Origin: Streptomyces sp. NBC_00223
GTDB lineage: Bacteria > Actinomycetota > Actinomycetes > Streptomycetales > Streptomycetaceae
Length of the DNA: 64,000 bases
Direction of reading: 5' to 3'
Assembly (NCBI RefSeq): GCF_036199905.1
Contig: NZ_CP108109.1
Location: 6,516,501-6,580,500, forward strand
Shown here: one piece after another, positions 26,338 through 34,689 of the stretch
Layout of the letters: each line of letters opens with the position of its first letter
Numbering within the stretch: the first letter of the stretch is position 1
Made by a program: the position numbers and the translations under genes
Notes under the pieces: generated by a model
Database searches by the model: none
What the model was told of the DNA's origin: nothing
Seen by the model: the letters and a program-made list of their open reading frames with translations, nothing else

Positions 26338-26864
26338 GTGCCGTACGACCGCCCGTTGACGTGCTGCTGCGGCGGCTGGACGCGTCCGTGCCCGTGCCGT
26401 CGTACGCGCACCCCGGGGACGCGGGCGTCGACCTGATCACCACCCAGGCCGCGGACCTCGCGCCCGGCGAGCGGACCGTGCTGCCCACCGGCATCTCCCT
26501 CGCCCTGCCCGACGGCTACGCCGCCTTCGTGCACCCGCGCTCCGGGCTCGCCGCCCGCTGCGGTGTGGCCATGGTGAATGCCCCGGGAACGGTGGATGCC
26601 GGGTACCGTGGAGAGATCAAGGTGATCGTGGTCAATCTCGACCCGCGCGAGACCGTCCGGTTCGAACGGGGTGACCGGATCGCCCAACTGGTCGTCCAGC
26701 AGGTCGAGCGGGTCCGCTTTCACGAAGTGGCGGAGCTGCCAGGCTCTGCCAGGGCCGCGGGGGGCTTCGGCTCCACGGGGGGTCACGCCGCGGTGGACAC
26801 ACCGCCGGCGGACACGTCCAGCTACGGATACGCATCGGTCCTCAGCGACCGGGAAGGAAAGTGA
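26334..26864 (+). CDS. dut: dUTP diphosphatase
   Basis: 176 residues; cleaves dUTP to dUMP and PPi, limiting uracil in DNA and feeding dTMP synthesis. All five trimeric dUTPase motifs are present: AGVDL (30-34), HPRSGLAARCG (67-77), GTVDAGYRGE with Asp88 and Tyr91, GDRIAQLVV (113-121) and the C-terminal GGFGSTGG (143-150) that closes over the active site. A 26-residue tail follows the last motif. AGGAGG lies five bases before the ATG. It overlaps or abuts the DUF3710 gene downstream, so both are one operon. Confidence 0.96.
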   Translation: MSAVRPPVDVLLRRLDASVPVPSYAHPGDAGVDLITTQAADLAPGERTVLPTGISLALPDGYAAFVHPRSGLAARCGVAMVNAPGTVDAGYRGEIKVIVVNLDPRETVRFERGDRIAQLVVQQVERVRFHEVAELPGSARAAGGFGSTGGHAAVDTPPADTSSYGYASVLSDREGK

Positions 26865-26866
26865 CC

Positions 26867-27640
26867 GTGTTCCGTCGTCGCAAGGAGCGCGAAGACGCCG
26901 TCGAGGAGTTCGACGAGGCCGAGAGCCCGGACGAGTCGGCACAGGACGCTCCGGAGTCGGACGACTCCGGCGAGCCGTCCCGGTACAACCTTCCGCCCGC
27001 CCCCCGGCCCGACGGCCCGTGGGATCTGAGCGAGATCCAGGAGCCCGGCGAGGGCCGGGTGGACCTCGGCGGTCTGTTCGTGCCCGGCGTCGAAGGCATG
27101 GAGCTGCGGGTGGAGGTGGCGGGGGAGTCGATCGTCGCCGCGACCGTGGTGCTGCGCGACAGCGCCGTGCAGCTCCAGGCGTTCGCCGCCCCGAAGTCCG
27201 AGGGCATCTGGGGCGAGGTGCGCGAGGAGATCGCCTCCGGCATCACCCAGCAGGGCGGCATCGTCGACGAGGTCGAGGGCCCCCTCGGCTGGGAGCTGCG
27301 GGCCCAGGTGCCCGTGCAGCTGCCCGACGGCACCAATGGTGTCCAGCTCGTGCGCTTCATCGGCGCCGACGGCCCGCGCTGGTTCCTGCGCGGGGTGATC
27401 TCCGGTCAGGGCGCGGTGCAGCCGGCCGCGGCCGGGGTCCTGGAGTCCGTCTTCCGTGACACCGTCGTGGTGCGCGGCGACGCCCCCATGGCGCCTCGTG
27501 ACCCGATCGTGCTCAAGCTGCCGAACGACGCGCAGATGGTGCCGGACGGTGCCGCGCCCGAGCAGGGCGAGGAGCCGTCGAAGTTCGGCGACGGCATCGA
27601 CCCGCTGCGCCGCGGTCCGGAGATCACCGAGCTGCACTGA
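26867..27640 (+). CDS. DUF3710 domain-containing protein
   Basis: 257 residues. The GTG at 26867 (VFRRRKERED) has AAGGA eight bases upstream; a GTG at 26861 overlapping the dut stop is an alternative adding two residues. The N-terminal 45 residues are acidic and low complexity, then a beta-rich domain (GPWDLSEIQEPGEGRVDLGG; FVPGVEGMELRVEV; GPRWFLRGVISG) characteristic of DUF3710. The family follows dut in many actinobacteria (Rv2696c in M. tuberculosis, from memory) with no established function. Soluble. A strong terminator lies 35 bases after the stop. Confidence 0.93.
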   Translation: MFRRRKEREDAVEEFDEAESPDESAQDAPESDDSGEPSRYNLPPAPRPDGPWDLSEIQEPGEGRVDLGGLFVPGVEGMELRVEVAGESIVAATVVLRDSAVQLQAFAAPKSEGIWGEVREEIASGITQQGGIVDEVEGPLGWELRAQVPVQLPDGTNGVQLVRFIGADGPRWFLRGVISGQGAVQPAAAGVLESVFRDTVVVRGDAPMAPRDPIVLKLPNDAQMVPDGAAPEQGEEPSKFGDGIDPLRRGPEITELH

Positions 27641-27675
27641 CCGCCGCCGCTGTCGGCTGAAACTTCCGCACAGGC

Positions 27676-27720
27676 CACCCGGCCGCCGATACGTTCGGCG
27701 GCCGGGTGATCCTTTTGCCC
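27676..27720 (+). terminator. Strong terminator after DUF3710 gene
   Basis: CACCCGGCCGCCGA, loop TACGT, TCGGCGGCCGGGTG: a perfect 14-base stem followed by ATCCTTTT. It ends the thioesterase-dut-DUF3710 operon and marks the left edge of the accessory segment. Confidence 0.9.
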
Positions 27721-27814
27721 GGGACATGAGAACTCGGCGTGACCGTCCTGATCGTTACGGACGCCCCCATGGCCCCCGGCCGGGCGCGGCGTACGGTACG
27801 GATACGCGACGGCC

Positions 27815-27854
27815 GTGCTGCGGCCGAAGTGCTGCGGCCGAAGTGCTGCGGCCG
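27815..27854. repeat. 14-base direct repeat, nearly three copies
   Basis: GTGCTGCGGCCGAA at 27815-27828 and 27829-27842, then 12 bases of a third copy at 27843. It lies about 55 bases upstream of the ABC ATPase start and probably arose by slippage, but it falls inside the promoter or leader of that gene. Confidence 0.75.
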
Positions 27855-27908
27855 TCGCATCGGGGTCCGGCCCGACTGGGACACGGGCCGGGACGGGGAG
27901 GAAGAGTC

Positions 27909-28649
27909 ATGAGCGAGCAGTCCGCGGCCACGGGCAGCGCGGCCACCGCCGTCGCGGAGGGCGCGCGCGGCGGCGACATGGTCGTCGTGGAGGATCTGCG
28001 CCGCACCTACGGCAGCGGTGGGACCGCCGTGCACGCGCTGCGCGGGGTCTCCTTCTCCGCGCCGCGCGGCGAACTGGTCGCGCTCAAGGGCCGGTCCGGC
28101 TCCGGCAAGACCACGGTGCTCAATCTCGTCGGCGGCCTGGACACACCCGACGGCGGCCGCGTCACCCTCGACGGCACGGATCTCGCCGGGCTCGGCGACG
28201 ACGAACTGCTGGCGCTGCGGCGCGACCGGATCGGCTTTGTCTTCCAGTCCTTCGGCCTGCTGCCCATCCTCACCGCGGCGGAGAACGTGGGGGTGCCGAT
28301 GCGGCTGCGCAAGGTCGCGTCGCGCGAGCGTGAGGAGCGGGTCCAACTGCTGCTCTCGCTGGTCGGCCTGGCCGATCACGCCGCCCAGCGGCCCGGTGAG
28401 CTGTCCGGCGGGCAGCAGCAGCGTGTCGCCATCGCCCGCGCGCTCGCGAACCGCCCAGGACTGATCATCGCCGACGAGCCGACCGGCCAGCTCGACGCGG
28501 ACACGGGGCTCGCGGTGATGGAACTGCTGCGGGCCGTCGTCCGCAGCGAGGGCGTCACGGCGCTGGTCGCCACGCACGACGCGCAACTGCTGGCGCTGGC
28601 CGACCGGGTCCTCGAACTGCGCGACGGCCGCATCGTCTCCGACGAGTAG
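27909..28649 (+). CDS. ABC transporter ATP-binding protein (MacB/LolD-like), without adjacent permease
   Basis: 246 residues. Walker A GRSGSGKTT, Q-loop FVFQSFGLLPILTAAENV, signature LSGGQQQRVAIARAL, Walker B LIIADEPTGQLD and the switch ATHDAQLL are intact. The FQSFGLLPxLTAxENV pattern and the Gln-Leu-Asp after Walker B place it with the MacB/LolD/FtsE group, which works with FtsX-fold permeases in lipoprotein or peptide export. No permease lies next to it, so it must pair with one encoded elsewhere or be a remnant. GGGGAGGAAG precedes the ATG. It follows the DUF3710 terminator and converges with the LysR gene. Confidence 0.93.
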   Translation: MSEQSAATGSAATAVAEGARGGDMVVVEDLRRTYGSGGTAVHALRGVSFSAPRGELVALKGRSGSGKTTVLNLVGGLDTPDGGRVTLDGTDLAGLGDDELLALRRDRIGFVFQSFGLLPILTAAENVGVPMRLRKVASREREERVQLLLSLVGLADHAAQRPGELSGGQQQRVAIARALANRPGLIIADEPTGQLDADTGLAVMELLRAVVRSEGVTALVATHDAQLLALADRVLELRDGRIVSDE

Positions 28650-28660
28650 CCATTGCGGCG

Positions 28661-28675
28661 GGCGGTCGTACCGCC
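28661..28675. terminator. Small hairpin between convergent ABC and LysR genes
   Basis: GGCGGT, loop CGT, ACCGCC in the 32-base gap. Only six pairs, so a weak call. Confidence 0.4.
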
Positions 28676-28681
28676 GGCGGG

Positions 28682-29611
28682 TCAGTGCGCCCAGGCCGGT
28701 GTCCAGGTGCCGGTGGTGTCGTGGGCGGCCCGTGCGGCGTCCAGGTGGACGCGTAGTGCGGCGAGCGTGGGGTGCGGGTTGTCGGCGCGCCAGATCAGTG
28801 AGTGCGGGTAGACCGGCGTCGGGTCGCGTACGGCGACACGTCGCAGGTCGTGCTCCGCGGGCCAGGCGAGGCGGGTCTGCTCGCCCACGAAGGTGGCCAG
28901 CGCGGGGGAGTCGGCGATGGTGTCGAGGAGCGGTTCGGTACCGAAGTCGGGGCCGGTCGCCTCGATGGTGAGCCCGAAAGCCGCGGCCAAGTCGTCGTAG
29001 TAGGCCGCCCATTCGGTACCGGAGACGATGCCCGGCATCCAGATCCTGTGCCCGGCGAGCTGGGCGGGCGTGACCGTACGTGCGGTGGCGAGCGGATGGG
29101 CCGGCCCCGTCAGGAGTTGAAGGGGCTCGTCCAGTACCCGGGCGGCCCGGACGCCGTCGGGGAGGCGCCGCGGCGGCACGGTGACGGCGCGGAAGGTCGC
29201 GTCAATGGTGCCGGAACGGACGGCGGTGACGGCCGCTTCGGCGTCGAAGAGGGTCACGACGTCGAGTTCGGTGCCGGGACGGGCGCGGTGGAAGCCGCGC
29301 AGCAGGTCGGCGGGCGCGAGCCTGCGGCCGATCACGTCGACGCGCAGGGCGCGGGTACCGGGCCGCACCGACGCGGCCGCCCGTTCCTCGGCCTGGAGGA
29401 GAGCGCGGGCGTGCGGCAGGAACGCCTGTCCGTCGAGGGTGAGCCGCGCCCCGCGCGCGGGGCGGGTGAACAGCCGTACGCCGAGGTCGTTCTCCAGGGT
29501 AGCGATGCGTTTGGAGACGGCCTGCTGGGTGATCGGCAGATCGGCGGCGGCCTCCCGGAACCGGCCCGCGTCCGCGACGGTGACGAAGGTGCGTACGGCG
29601 TCGAGATTCAC
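28682..29611 (-). CDS. LysR family transcriptional regulator
   Basis: 309 residues from the GTG at 29611 (GGGTGG upstream). The N-terminal winged helix reads NLDAVRTFVTVADAGRFREA ... ITQQAVSKRIATLENDLGVRLF, typical of LysR proteins; the rest is a periplasmic-binding-protein-like effector domain (about 90-300). It is divergent from an MFS exporter across 139 bases, the classical arrangement for a LysR activator of a transporter that exports its own inducer. An ACAAC-N5-GTTGT repeat at 29630-29644 sits just upstream of its start. Confidence 0.93.
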   Translation of the reverse strand: MNLDAVRTFVTVADAGRFREAAADLPITQQAVSKRIATLENDLGVRLFTRPARGARLTLDGQAFLPHARALLQAEERAAASVRPGTRALRVDVIGRRLAPADLLRGFHRARPGTELDVVTLFDAEAAVTAVRSGTIDATFRAVTVPPRRLPDGVRAARVLDEPLQLLTGPAHPLATARTVTPAQLAGHRIWMPGIVSGTEWAAYYDDLAAAFGLTIEATGPDFGTEPLLDTIADSPALATFVGEQTRLAWPAEHDLRRVAVRDPTPVYPHSLIWRADNPHPTLAALRVHLDAARAAHDTTGTWTPAWAH

Positions 29612-29629
29612 GCCGGCCACCCTAGGCGT

Positions 29630-29644
29630 ACAACGTGCGGTTGT
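29630..29644. promoter_or_regulatory. Candidate LysR-type binding site
   Basis: ACAAC, five bases, GTTGT; flanking GGCG/CGCC extends the symmetry with a one-base bulge. It lies 19 bases upstream of the LysR start in the gap shared with the MFS gene, where such regulators usually bind. Confidence 0.4.
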
Positions 29645-29750
29645 CGCCGGGCGGTCCCGGTAGTTGTTTGATCGGCCGGGCTCCAGCCGGATGTGATGTC
29701 GCCGGGCAACGCGGGGTTGTCCGGGTGCGATGTCGAGGAGTGTGCCGGGC

Positions 29751-31022
29751 ATGGGGGAAGGGCGTTCGCTGGGGCGGGAGTTCGGGTGGCTCTGGGCGGC
29801 GTACGGGGTCAGCGCCTTCGGCACGCGGCTCGCGTTCGACGCCTTCCCGCTGATCGCCGTCCTGGTGCTGCACGCCGGGCCGACACGGGTGGCGGTGCTG
29901 GCGGCCGCGGGGGCGGCCGTGGGCGCGGCGGTGGCGGTGCCGCTCGGCCCCTGGGTGGAATTCCGCCGCAAGCGGCCGGTGATGGTCGCGATGGACCTGA
30001 TCAGATGCGCGGCGCTGCTGACCGTCCCGGCCGCCTTCGCGCTCGGCCTGCTCGGCTTCTCCCAACTCCTGGTCGTGTCGGTCGTCGTGGCGGCGGCCGA
30101 CATCACCTTCGGCGCCGCGGCCGGCGCGTGCCTCAAGTCCCTTGTGCCGCCGGAGGATCTGCTCGTCGCCAACGGGCGGTTCGAGGCCACGACCTGGACC
30201 GCCACCGTGCTCGGACCCCCGCTCGGCGGGGCCGCGATAGGGCTGTTCGGCCCGGTGACGACCGTGGTGGCCGACGCGGTCAGCTATCTGCTCTCGGCCG
30301 CGGGAATCCGCGCGATCGGCGGCGAATCGCGCCCTGTACGCGAGGACGCGCCGCCGCGGCTGCGGGCCCGCGATCTGTCCGACGGGTGGCGGCACATCCT
30401 GGCCGACCCGGCGCTGCGCCCGCTGTTCCTCAACACGGTCCTGGTCAACGGGCTGATCATGGCGGCCGGGCCCCTGCTGGTCACGCTCATGCTCGGCCGT
30501 CTCGGTTTCGCGCCCTGGCAGTACGGCCTCGCCTTCGCGGTGCCCTGCGTCGGGGGCCTGATCGGCTCACGGCTGGCCCGCCCGCTCGTGGCCCGGTACG
30601 GGCAGCACAAGGTCCTGCTCACCACGGGGACGCTGCGTGCCTGCTGGCCGCTCGGGCTGGCGTTCATCCGGCCGGGGGTCGCCGGGCTCGTGCTCGTCAT
30701 GGGCGTCGAACTCGGACTGATCACCTGTATGGGGGTGTTCAACCCGGTGTTCGCCACCTACCGGCTCGACCGGACGCCGGCGGACCGGGTCGCGCGCACG
30801 CTGTCCGCGTGGTCGGTCACCGGTAAGGCGACGATCGCGGCGGCGACGGCGCTGTGGGGCCTGCTGGCGGGCCTGACGGGCCCCCGCACGGCGATCGCGG
30901 CGGCGGGCGTCTTCCTCCTGACCACGCCCTTCCTCCTCCCTGGCCGAACCCCCACCCGTCGGCCCGCGCCTGGCAGTGGCGTACTCGAACCCCGTGACGG
31001 CCGTGTCGTCGCCGACGAGTAG
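29751..31022 (+). CDS. MFS transporter
   Basis: About 423 residues from the ATG at 29751 (GAGGAG ten bases upstream; ATG 29730 would add seven residues). About 12 helices are visible, for example LLTVPAAFALGLLGFSQLLV and TAIAAAGVFLLTTPFLL. It belongs to the enterobactin-exporter/MFS_3-like group judged by WLWAAYGVSAFGTRLAFDAF near the N-terminus. Substrate unknown; control by the divergent LysR protein is likely. A bidirectional terminator follows before the small secreted protein gene. Confidence 0.9.
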   Translation: MGEGRSLGREFGWLWAAYGVSAFGTRLAFDAFPLIAVLVLHAGPTRVAVLAAAGAAVGAAVAVPLGPWVEFRRKRPVMVAMDLIRCAALLTVPAAFALGLLGFSQLLVVSVVVAAADITFGAAAGACLKSLVPPEDLLVANGRFEATTWTATVLGPPLGGAAIGLFGPVTTVVADAVSYLLSAAGIRAIGGESRPVREDAPPRLRARDLSDGWRHILADPALRPLFLNTVLVNGLIMAAGPLLVTLMLGRLGFAPWQYGLAFAVPCVGGLIGSRLARPLVARYGQHKVLLTTGTLRACWPLGLAFIRPGVAGLVLVMGVELGLITCMGVFNPVFATYRLDRTPADRVARTLSAWSVTGKATIAAATALWGLLAGLTGPRTAIAAAGVFLLTTPFLLPGRTPTRRPAPGSGVLEPRDGRVVADE

Positions 31023-31026
31023 CCGT

Positions 31027-31061
31027 GCGGGCTCCGCCCCCTGCCGGGAGTCGGAGCCCGC
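31027..31061. terminator. Bidirectional terminator after MFS gene
   Basis: GCGGGCTCCG, 15-base loop, CGGAGCCCGC: a perfect ten-base stem between the convergent MFS and small secreted protein genes. Confidence 0.75.
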
Positions 31062-31078
31062 TGTGCCGCGCTCCGCGG

Positions 31079-31360
31079 TCACGCCGCCAGCGTGACCGTT
31101 CCACCGCCCATCGGCATGCAGACGTTGCTGTGGGAGCGGCCGACCGTGAACTCGGCCTGAACGACGACCTGGACCTGGGCAGTGGCCTCGATCCGGGTCC
31201 GGGCCGGGGTTCGGTCCGGGGCCGCTCCGGTGGACGGGGCAGCCGCCACGGCGGGTACGGCCCGGGCCGGGGCGGGCTCCGCGCCGCGCTCCGCCGCAGA
31301 CGCGGCGAAGGAGGTCACGGTGAGCAGGCCCGCAACGGTGAGGGCCTTGATAGTGCACAT
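31079..31360 (-). CDS. Small secreted hypothetical protein
   Basis: 93 residues. Residues 1-22 are a clear Sec signal peptide (MCTIKALTVAGLLTVTSFAA, cleavage after ASA). The mature part is alanine/proline rich, then a beta-like segment (EATAQVQVVVQAEFTVGRSH) and one cysteine in NVCMPMGGG. I do not recognise a family. The start at 31360 has a GAGGA about ten bases upstream. It lies directly downstream of the SARP gene on the same strand but across 137 AT-richer bases with its own likely promoter, so it may be a target of that regulator. Confidence 0.75.
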   Translation of the reverse strand: MCTIKALTVAGLLTVTSFAASAAERGAEPAPARAVPAVAAAPSTGAAPDRTPARTRIEATAQVQVVVQAEFTVGRSHSNVCMPMGGGTVTLAA

Positions 31361-31362
31361 AT

Positions 31363-31414
31363 TCGATGATCCTCAGATAGTTCGATCTTGGTCGAGACAA
31401 AGAGATGATCATCT
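31363..31414 (-). promoter_or_regulatory. Candidate promoter/operator of the small secreted protein gene
   Basis: A perfect 12-base palindrome AGATGATCATCT (31403-31414) lies 43-54 bases upstream of the start, and TCGA occurs at 31363, 31382 and 31392. SARP regulators bind TCGA-containing heptamer repeats, so the neighbour could act here; the spacing is not the usual 11 or 22. Confidence 0.35.
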
Positions 31415-31497
31415 GGCGATGTGCGCAACTCAAGCTTTTCCGTGGTTTTGGCATATGCCATTTTCCGGGGGGTTGATCGAGGGTCGATCCGTCGTGT

Positions 31498-34400
31498 TCA
31501 TGCCTCCTTTTTTCGACAGCTCGGACCGGTTCGGTCAATTTCGATCATCGACTTTCGAATACGCTCAGCCGCCGTGTCGTTGAAGGGCTCGAACAAGGCC
31601 AGCGCCCGCTGCCATATCTCCCGCGCCTCATCGGGATTGCCCTGCCCGAGCAGAAGTTGGGCGAGCGCGTCGCAGGCGAGTGCCTCCTCCTCGGGAGAGC
31701 GGATGTTCAACGCGAGCGTGGCCGCCTCCTCCAGGCATCTCCGGGCCCGGGCGTACTGCCCGAGAGCACCCGAGGCGATTCCGAGTCCGCGCAGTGCCGC
31801 CGCCTCGTCGTCGCCGATGCCCAGTTCCCGGGCCTGGCGCAGCGCTCCCTCGTGGTGGATGGTCGCTTCCGCATGGTGACCGGCCGCCGAGTAGACCGCG
31901 CCCAGGGCGTTGAGGGCACTGGTCTCGTACTTGCGGTCTCCGTACCGACGGAAGACGGCCAGCGAAGAGGTGTGGAGTTCCACGGCGGAATCGAATTCCT
32001 CGGGAATTCTCAGAGTGGTGCCGATATTCATCCGGATCACCGCCCGGTCGATATCGCTTCCCTCGCCCGCGCTCAGCGCGAGCGCTTCGACAAAGGCGGA
32101 ATGCGCGGACGCTATTTTCCCGGCCCTTCTGCGGAGGTCGCCGATATTGCTCAGAAGCCGGGCCTCCAGACGTCGGTCGCCCAATTCCCGCAGACCGCTG
32201 AGCGATTCTGTGAACGTTTTCAGCGCGTTGCGGTGATCCCCCATATGGAGACAGGTGATCGCCACATTGTTCAGAGTCCTCGACCGGCCCCACATGTCCT
32301 CGCCGCGTAGTCGCAGGGAATCGCCCAGAATCTTCAGCGCGGCGTCGTACTCGCCCACATACCAGCGGAGGACACCGAGTTGGTTCAGCGCCTCGGCGGC
32401 GACCGTGTCGTCGCCGGAGGCGCGGGCGAGGGTCAGGGCGGGTTCCGCGGCCTGGGTGGCGTCGGTGTAGCGGGACGCCCGCGAGTGGATGGCCGCCAGG
32501 TCGAGCAGCGCGCGTGACTCCGCGCGCGGATCACCCACCCTGTGCCAGTGGTCCGCCGCGGCCCGGTGCATCTCGACGCCTTCCGGCCAGTAGCCCTCGG
32601 AGTCGGCGAACTCCGCCAGCACATGGGCGAGCCACGCGGCCTTGCGGGCGTTGCCCTCCTGCCGGGTGCGCCACTCGACCGCGAGCAGGCACTCCAACTC
32701 GTCGGCGAGCCAGTCACGGGCCGCCGCGGCGTCCGCCCAGCCGGGCACGGCGACGTGCGAGGCGGGCGCGGGGACGGGCAGGGCCGGCCGCGAGCGGTGC
32801 GGACGCAGCAGTCGGTCGGCGCGGTCGGAGGCCCGCAGCGCGTACTCGGTCAACCGCAGCACGGCCGCGCCGCGCTCGGCCGCCGATTCCTCCAGGACGG
32901 CGAGGTGCGCGGCGTATTCGGCCAGCAGGTCGTGGAAGCGATAGCGGTTCGGCCGGGGCTCCTGGAGCAGATGGCAGTTGAGCAGGTCCTCGATCAACCG
33001 CTCGGTGCGGTCCAGCGGTTCGCCGACGATCGCGGCGGCCGCGTACGGGCCGAAGTCCGTACCCGGCAGGAGACTCAGCCGACGGAAGGCGGCCCGCTGC
33101 GGGGCCGTCAGCGCGTTGTAGGACATCTCGAAGGCCGCAGCCACCTCCCGGAGGCCGTCGCGTATCTCCAGCAGCCGGCCGGGGCGGCGCGAGAGCCGTT
33201 CGAGGAGATGGCCGAGGTCCCACGACGGCCGGGCTTTGAAGCGGCTCGCGACGATCTCGACCGCGAGTGGCAGCAGCGCGCAGCGATTGACGATTTCGGC
33301 GATCTTGTCCGTGTCGGTCGCGCGTTCCGGGCCGACGATGCGCCGGAAGAGACCGATGGCGTCGTCCAGAGGGAGGACGTCGACGAACATCGGCCGGGCC
33401 GAGGGGAGTTCGGTGAGCCGGTTTCTGCTGGTGATCAGTACGAGCGAGGCGCTGTCGTCGGGAAGAAGCGGGGCCACCTGTTCAGAATTCTGCGCGTCGT
33501 CGAGAACAATGACCGCTCTCTTTCCCGTCAGCACCGCCCGCCACAGCGCGGTACGTTCCTGGAGGCCCTGCGGGATCGCGGACGGCGGAATTCCGAATGC
33601 GCGCAGCAGCGCGCCGAGTCCGGCCTCGGCCGTCAGCGGCGGCAGGGTGACCGAGTGGGCGCGCAGATCGACGAGCACCTGGCCGTCGGGGAAGCGTTCG
33701 CCGAGCCGATAGGCGGCGTGCAGTGCGAGTTCGCTCTTGCCGACGCCCGCCATTCCGGAGATCGCCTCGATCGTGATGACCGATCCCGAGTATCCCGTCG
33801 CGCGTTCGGCGGAGAGCAGGCGGCCGAGTTCGCCCTCGCGGCCCACGAGTTGGTGACGGCGCGGCAGATTGCGCGGGACCGGCGCCGCCACTGCCGGCGG
33901 GGGCGACGGGGCCGGCAGGCCCGGGACGAGGTCGGTGAGCGGAGCCCTGCGCAGGATCAGGGTGTGGGCCCGGGACAGCGACTCGCCCGGCTCGCTGCCG
34001 AGCCGTTCCCTGAACAGCCGCCGTGCCTGCTGGAAGACGTCCAGGGCGTCGGCGTGCCGTCCTGAGGCGTAGAGCGCCACCACGTGGTGCCGGACGAGCG
34101 TTTCGTTCAGGGGATGGCGCCCGGCCAGCTCCGCCGCCTCGGCGGCCACCTCCTCGAACTGTCCGAGCCGCATGCGCAGCGCCAGCCCCGCGTGCAGGGT
34201 GGACATCCGCCGCTCGGCCATCGCGACACGCGCGGACTGCGCCCAGTTCCCCGGCAGCCCCGCAAGGGCCTCTCCGGTCCACAGGCCGTCCGCCTCCTCG
34301 AAGAGCGCGAGGGTCCGGGGGTCGGTGCCGGCCGCCGCCCGGGCCTCGGCCGAGAGCCGTATATAACGGTGCCAGTCGACGATCTCCGGGTCGGCTTCCA

Positions 34401-34689
34401 GCCGGTAGGCGTGCGCCCGCACCCGGACGGCCGGGACCGGCCGTGTGCCGTCCCGTTCCGCGGCCTCCCGCAGCACGCGCCGCAGCCGTGAGACATGCGT
34501 GTACAGATTCGCCAGGGGGTCGTCGGGCGGATCGTCGCCCCATAATCGGTCGACCAGTTCGTCCTGGCCGATTGACCGGCCGAGGTCGAGGGCGAGCGAG
34601 GCCAGCAGACACCGTTCCCGGTCGGAACGGAGCCGTACCGAGGATTCACGCGCGAACAGTTCGACCGCCCCCAGGAGATGAATCTCCAT
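31498..34689 (-). CDS. SARP-type regulator with NB-ARC ATPase and TPR domains (AfsR-like)
   Basis: 1063 residues from the ATG at 34689, with GGAGGGG five bases upstream. The OmpR-like DNA-binding domain is residues 1-97, the BTAD domain about 98-245, then an NB-ARC ATPase (Walker A GMAGVGKS 312-319; VIVLDDAQNSEQV; CALLPLAVEIVASR) and a C-terminal TPR array of about 400 residues. This is the AfsR layout: SARP regulators switch on secondary metabolism or development genes, and the ATPase/TPR part receives signals. Codon 49 (DRLWGD) is TTA, the rare leucine codon read by bldA tRNA. Base composition is less GC-rich than the neighbours, suggesting transfer. No biosynthetic genes are adjacent. Confidence 0.95.
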   Translation of the reverse strand: MEIHLLGAVELFARESSVRLRSDRERCLLASLALDLGRSIGQDELVDRLWGDDPPDDPLANLYTHVSRLRRVLREAAERDGTRPVPAVRVRAHAYRLEADPEIVDWHRYIRLSAEARAAAGTDPRTLALFEEADGLWTGEALAGLPGNWAQSARVAMAERRMSTLHAGLALRMRLGQFEEVAAEAAELAGRHPLNETLVRHHVVALYASGRHADALDVFQQARRLFRERLGSEPGESLSRAHTLILRRAPLTDLVPGLPAPSPPPAVAAPVPRNLPRRHQLVGREGELGRLLSAERATGYSGSVITIEAISGMAGVGKSELALHAAYRLGERFPDGQVLVDLRAHSVTLPPLTAEAGLGALLRAFGIPPSAIPQGLQERTALWRAVLTGKRAVIVLDDAQNSEQVAPLLPDDSASLVLITSRNRLTELPSARPMFVDVLPLDDAIGLFRRIVGPERATDTDKIAEIVNRCALLPLAVEIVASRFKARPSWDLGHLLERLSRRPGRLLEIRDGLREVAAAFEMSYNALTAPQRAAFRRLSLLPGTDFGPYAAAAIVGEPLDRTERLIEDLLNCHLLQEPRPNRYRFHDLLAEYAAHLAVLEESAAERGAAVLRLTEYALRASDRADRLLRPHRSRPALPVPAPASHVAVPGWADAAAARDWLADELECLLAVEWRTRQEGNARKAAWLAHVLAEFADSEGYWPEGVEMHRAAADHWHRVGDPRAESRALLDLAAIHSRASRYTDATQAAEPALTLARASGDDTVAAEALNQLGVLRWYVGEYDAALKILGDSLRLRGEDMWGRSRTLNNVAITCLHMGDHRNALKTFTESLSGLRELGDRRLEARLLSNIGDLRRRAGKIASAHSAFVEALALSAGEGSDIDRAVIRMNIGTTLRIPEEFDSAVELHTSSLAVFRRYGDRKYETSALNALGAVYSAAGHHAEATIHHEGALRQARELGIGDDEAAALRGLGIASGALGQYARARRCLEEAATLALNIRSPEEEALACDALAQLLLGQGNPDEAREIWQRALALFEPFNDTAAERIRKSMIEIDRTGPSCRKKEA

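Noticed and set aside
31498..34689. Biosynthetic gene cluster around the SARP regulator
   Set aside because: No PKS, NRPS, terpene, RiPP or tailoring genes flank it; only transport and regulatory genes are near.
27909..34689. Mobile element ends around the accessory segment
   Set aside because: No integrase, transposase, tRNA target or matching terminal repeats were seen, so only an insertion of unknown mechanism is claimed.
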